Assembly (NCBI RefSeq): GCF_000526995.1
Contig: NZ_AZUI01000001.1
Location: 4,692,001-4,756,000 of the forward strand
Length of the DNA: 64,000 nt
Source: Lacrimispora indolis DSM 755
GTDB taxonomy: Bacteria > Bacillota > Clostridia > Lachnospirales > Lachnospiraceae
Reading direction: 5' to 3'
The notes under the pieces were generated by a model. The model worked only from the letters and a program-made list of their open reading frames with translations. It was not told where the DNA came from and did no database searches. Each line of letters opens with the position of its first letter. Position 1 is the first letter of the stretch. A program made the translations under genes and the position numbers. Positions 63,555 through 64,000 of the stretch are shown here, one piece after another.

Positions 63555-64000
63555 ATGTATTTATCAGGAAACAGTGTGATAGTTCTTAATGTAAATGGGG
63601 AAGAAAAATCCGTGATGGTCAAGCCGGCCCACACTCTGCTTCATGTTCTTCGGGAAGAGTTATCTTTAACCGGGGCAAAAAGCGGCTGTGAGAACGGGGA
63701 TTGTGGTGCTTGCACGGTGCTGGTTGACGATATGCCCGTCAAATCCTGCCTGATGCTGGCAGCAGAGGCGGTGGGTCATAAAATAACCACAATAGAGGGT
63801 CTGAGCAATGCTCCCATACAGGATGCATTTATAAGAAACTGGGGATTTCAATGCGGTTATTGTACATCAGGGTTTCTCATGGTCTGCCATGCCTTGGCCA
63901 AGCACGTTCCAAACGCCGATGATCCTATCATAGAGGAATGGCTGCAATCCAACCTATGCAGATGCACCGGTTATGAAGAAATTGAAAATGCCGTAAAATC
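63555..64000 (+). CDS. xdhC: Xanthine dehydrogenase-type 2Fe-2S subunit, 3' partial
   Basis: ATG 63555 (GAGGA upstream), open to the window end; 148 codons seen of a usual ~155. Plant-type cluster Cys in SGCENGDCGACTVLVDD and KSCLM; second cluster in FQCGYCTSGFLM and LCRCTGYEEI. It carries electrons between the molybdenum and FAD subunits. Confidence 0.93.
   Translation, partial: MYLSGNSVIVLNVNGEEKSVMVKPAHTLLHVLREELSLTGAKSGCENGDCGACTVLVDDMPVKSCLMLAAEAVGHKITTIEGLSNAPIQDAFIRNWGFQCGYCTSGFLMVCHALAKHVPNADDPIIEEWLQSNLCRCTGYEEIENAVK

Noticed and set aside
1..64000. CRISPR arrays and classical phage or toxin-antitoxin modules
   Set aside because: No regularly spaced repeats of 24-40 nt and no matching genes were seen; the 33-bp tandem at 31428 has only two units and no spacer.

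Overview
The window looks like a chromosome segment of a low-GC Gram-positive anaerobe, most probably a Lachnospiraceae/Clostridium cluster XIVa relative. The signs are strong GGAGG ribosome sites, two class B sortases, many lipoproteins, YesM/YesN-type two-component proteins, a PPi-type phosphofructokinase, YIEGIA-family proteins and a molybdenum hydroxylase. The taxonomic call is inference from gene content; no rRNA is present.

Layout. 1-11.0 kb is an exported-protein operon: the 3' part of a giant beta-helix surface protein, a membrane-anchored protein, a class B sortase, a cyclophilin-like lipoprotein that has lost the usual catalytic Arg, and a second membrane protein paralogous to the first. 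11.2-13.5 kb has a small membrane protein, a MerR regulator with a palindrome in its own promoter, and a second sortase. 13.8-23.6 kb is a sugar-uptake unit: a YesN-type response regulator, a galactofuranose-type ABC transporter (ytfQ, ytfR, ytfT, yjfF), a YesM-type kinase and a membrane-anchored protein with two fused sugar-binding domains. A tRNA-Leu(CAG) follows. 23.9-25.7 kb holds decayed genes and a WYL-domain regulator with two identically built operator/promoter units. 25.8-29.7 kb has a diguanylate cyclase, an acetyltransferase and PPi-phosphofructokinase.

29.7-39.5 kb is A+T-rich and gene-poor. It has a 94-nt duplicated non-coding element, structured intergenic repeats, two genes that seem to start at ATA codons (a 2TM protein and a CarD-like protein), a cold-shock gene with a long leader hairpin, a solute-binding protein without a signal peptide, lipoproteins and gene remnants. 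A ~105-nt sequence occurs in inverted orientation at 31.84 and 51.64 kb and brackets about 20 kb.

39.5-49.9 kb is catabolic. An IclR-dehydratase-aldolase-GntP permease operon has the gene content of E. coli yjhIHGF, so it probably handles an aldonate. A LysR regulator diverges from ridA, an M29-like metallohydrolase and a TRAP transporter. 50-52 kb holds small accessory genes and remnants. 52.6-57.3 kb is an alpha-glucoside PTS locus (IICB permease, GH4 6-phospho-glycosidase, ChbG/YdjC deacetylase, divergent RpiR regulator), followed by thymidine kinase and a cell-wall-binding repeat protein. 59.2-64 kb is a YIEGIA protein, its small partner and the three subunits of a xanthine dehydrogenase-type enzyme, the last cut by the window end.

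The best candidates for undescribed biology are the sortase/beta-helix/inactive-cyclophilin export operon, the tandem sugar-binding membrane protein beside its kinase and transporter, the two ATA-start genes, and the YIEGIA-hydroxylase operon.
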